From Pyrinomonadaceae bacterium (GTDB lineage Bacteria > Acidobacteriota > Blastocatellia > Pyrinomonadales > Pyrinomonadaceae): a stretch of 64,000 nucleotides of DNA. The notes under the pieces are model-generated. The model was given only the letters and a program-made list of their open reading frames with translations. It did not search any database and was not told the origin of the DNA. How positions within the stretch are numbered: the stretch's first letter is position 1; every line of letters begins with the position of its first letter. The position numbers and the translations under genes are program-made. Location: NCBI GenBank assembly GCA_026129865.1, contig JAHCHG010000010.1, positions 114,446 through 178,445 on the forward strand. Direction: 5' to 3'. Below, one piece after another: positions 63,914 through 64,000 of this stretch.

Positions 63914-64000
63914 ATGAAACAAATTACAACATTTTTAATTCTAGTTTGGACTCTTTTATGTCCCGCGATTGTAGTAAATGGGCAGATCCCCGTGGTCAGA
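63914..64000 (+). CDS. exported protein after RHS tip 3, cut by window edge
   Basis: ATG at 63914 with GAGGTGATG just upstream, 11 bp after tip 3. The 29 codons present are a signal peptide (MKQITTFLILVWTLLCPAIV then VNGQIP). It is in the position of a third candidate immunity gene. Confidence 0.75.
   Translation, partial: MKQITTFLILVWTLLCPAIVVNGQIPVVR

Overview
The window looks like a chromosomal stretch of an Acidobacteriota member, most likely Blastocatellia (Pyrinomonadaceae-like). This is inferred from gene content, not from a search: tandem secreted VWFA proteins, paralogous short TonB proteins with ExbB/ExbD, giant FG-GAP plus RHS proteins, and a small bacterial microcompartment (BMC) gene set among housekeeping genes. 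MurE carries the DNPR motif of meso-diaminopimelate ligases, and TonB, ExbBD and a secretin are present, so the cell is diderm. GC content is close to 50 percent by eye.

Layout. 1-1.7 kb: a partial DinB-like gene divergent from der. 1.8-4.3 kb: a TonB-like protein and a MauE-thioredoxin-thioredoxin fusion. 4.3-8.8 kb: tgt-yajC-secD-secF. 9.3-13 kb: a tonB-exbB-exbD-exbD-TPR operon with intercistronic hairpins. 13-17.4 kb: rel/spoT, ridA, rpmB and a lipoprotein parvulin. 17.5-22.6 kb: an ABC-F ATPase, a REP-associated transposase (RAYT) gene broken by one stop and framed by inverted REP hairpins, guaB and a RodZ-like protein. 22.8-25.8 kb: a compact BMC locus of two hexameric shell proteins, an acylating aldehyde dehydrogenase and a zinc-ribbon membrane protein. 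25.9-28 kb: two VWFA proteins. 28.3-36.5 kb: a type II secretion / type IV pilus-like cluster (GspF, GspE/PilB, secretin with a cohesin-like tail, two pseudopilins, PilM-like). 36.5-37.3 kb: a scar of two gene remnants. 37.4-40 kb: an ECF sigma / DUF4870 / anti-sigma / bactofilin-like operon. 40-46.6 kb: rpsT, a DnaJ-domain protein, an orphan ExbD, pabB, an amino acid permease, PilZ and murE. 47-51 kb: tRNA-Leu(TAG), tig, clpP and clpX.

The last 12.3 kb (51.7-64 kb) is the most unusual part. It is a tandem array of RHS polymorphic tips. One full-length secreted FG-GAP/RHS protein of 2138 residues is followed by a small membrane protein. Next comes a start-less RHS cassette whose first 0.4 kb nearly repeats the core of the first gene, followed by a lipoprotein-like gene. 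A third decapitated RHS tip is followed by the beginning of another secreted protein. All three tips end in a domain with a zincin-like 'IH-x-x-x-H/N' motif, intact only in the third. The arrangement fits a tip-plus-candidate-partner reservoir that can recombine into the full-length RHS gene.

Small-scale structure is rich too. Two pairs of 9-bp tandem arrays, each pair mutually complementary, sit directly upstream of the PilM-like gene and clpX and occupy the place of the ribosome binding site. GGAG-type REP hairpins supply the C-termini of two proteins. Intrinsic terminators are clear after many genes.
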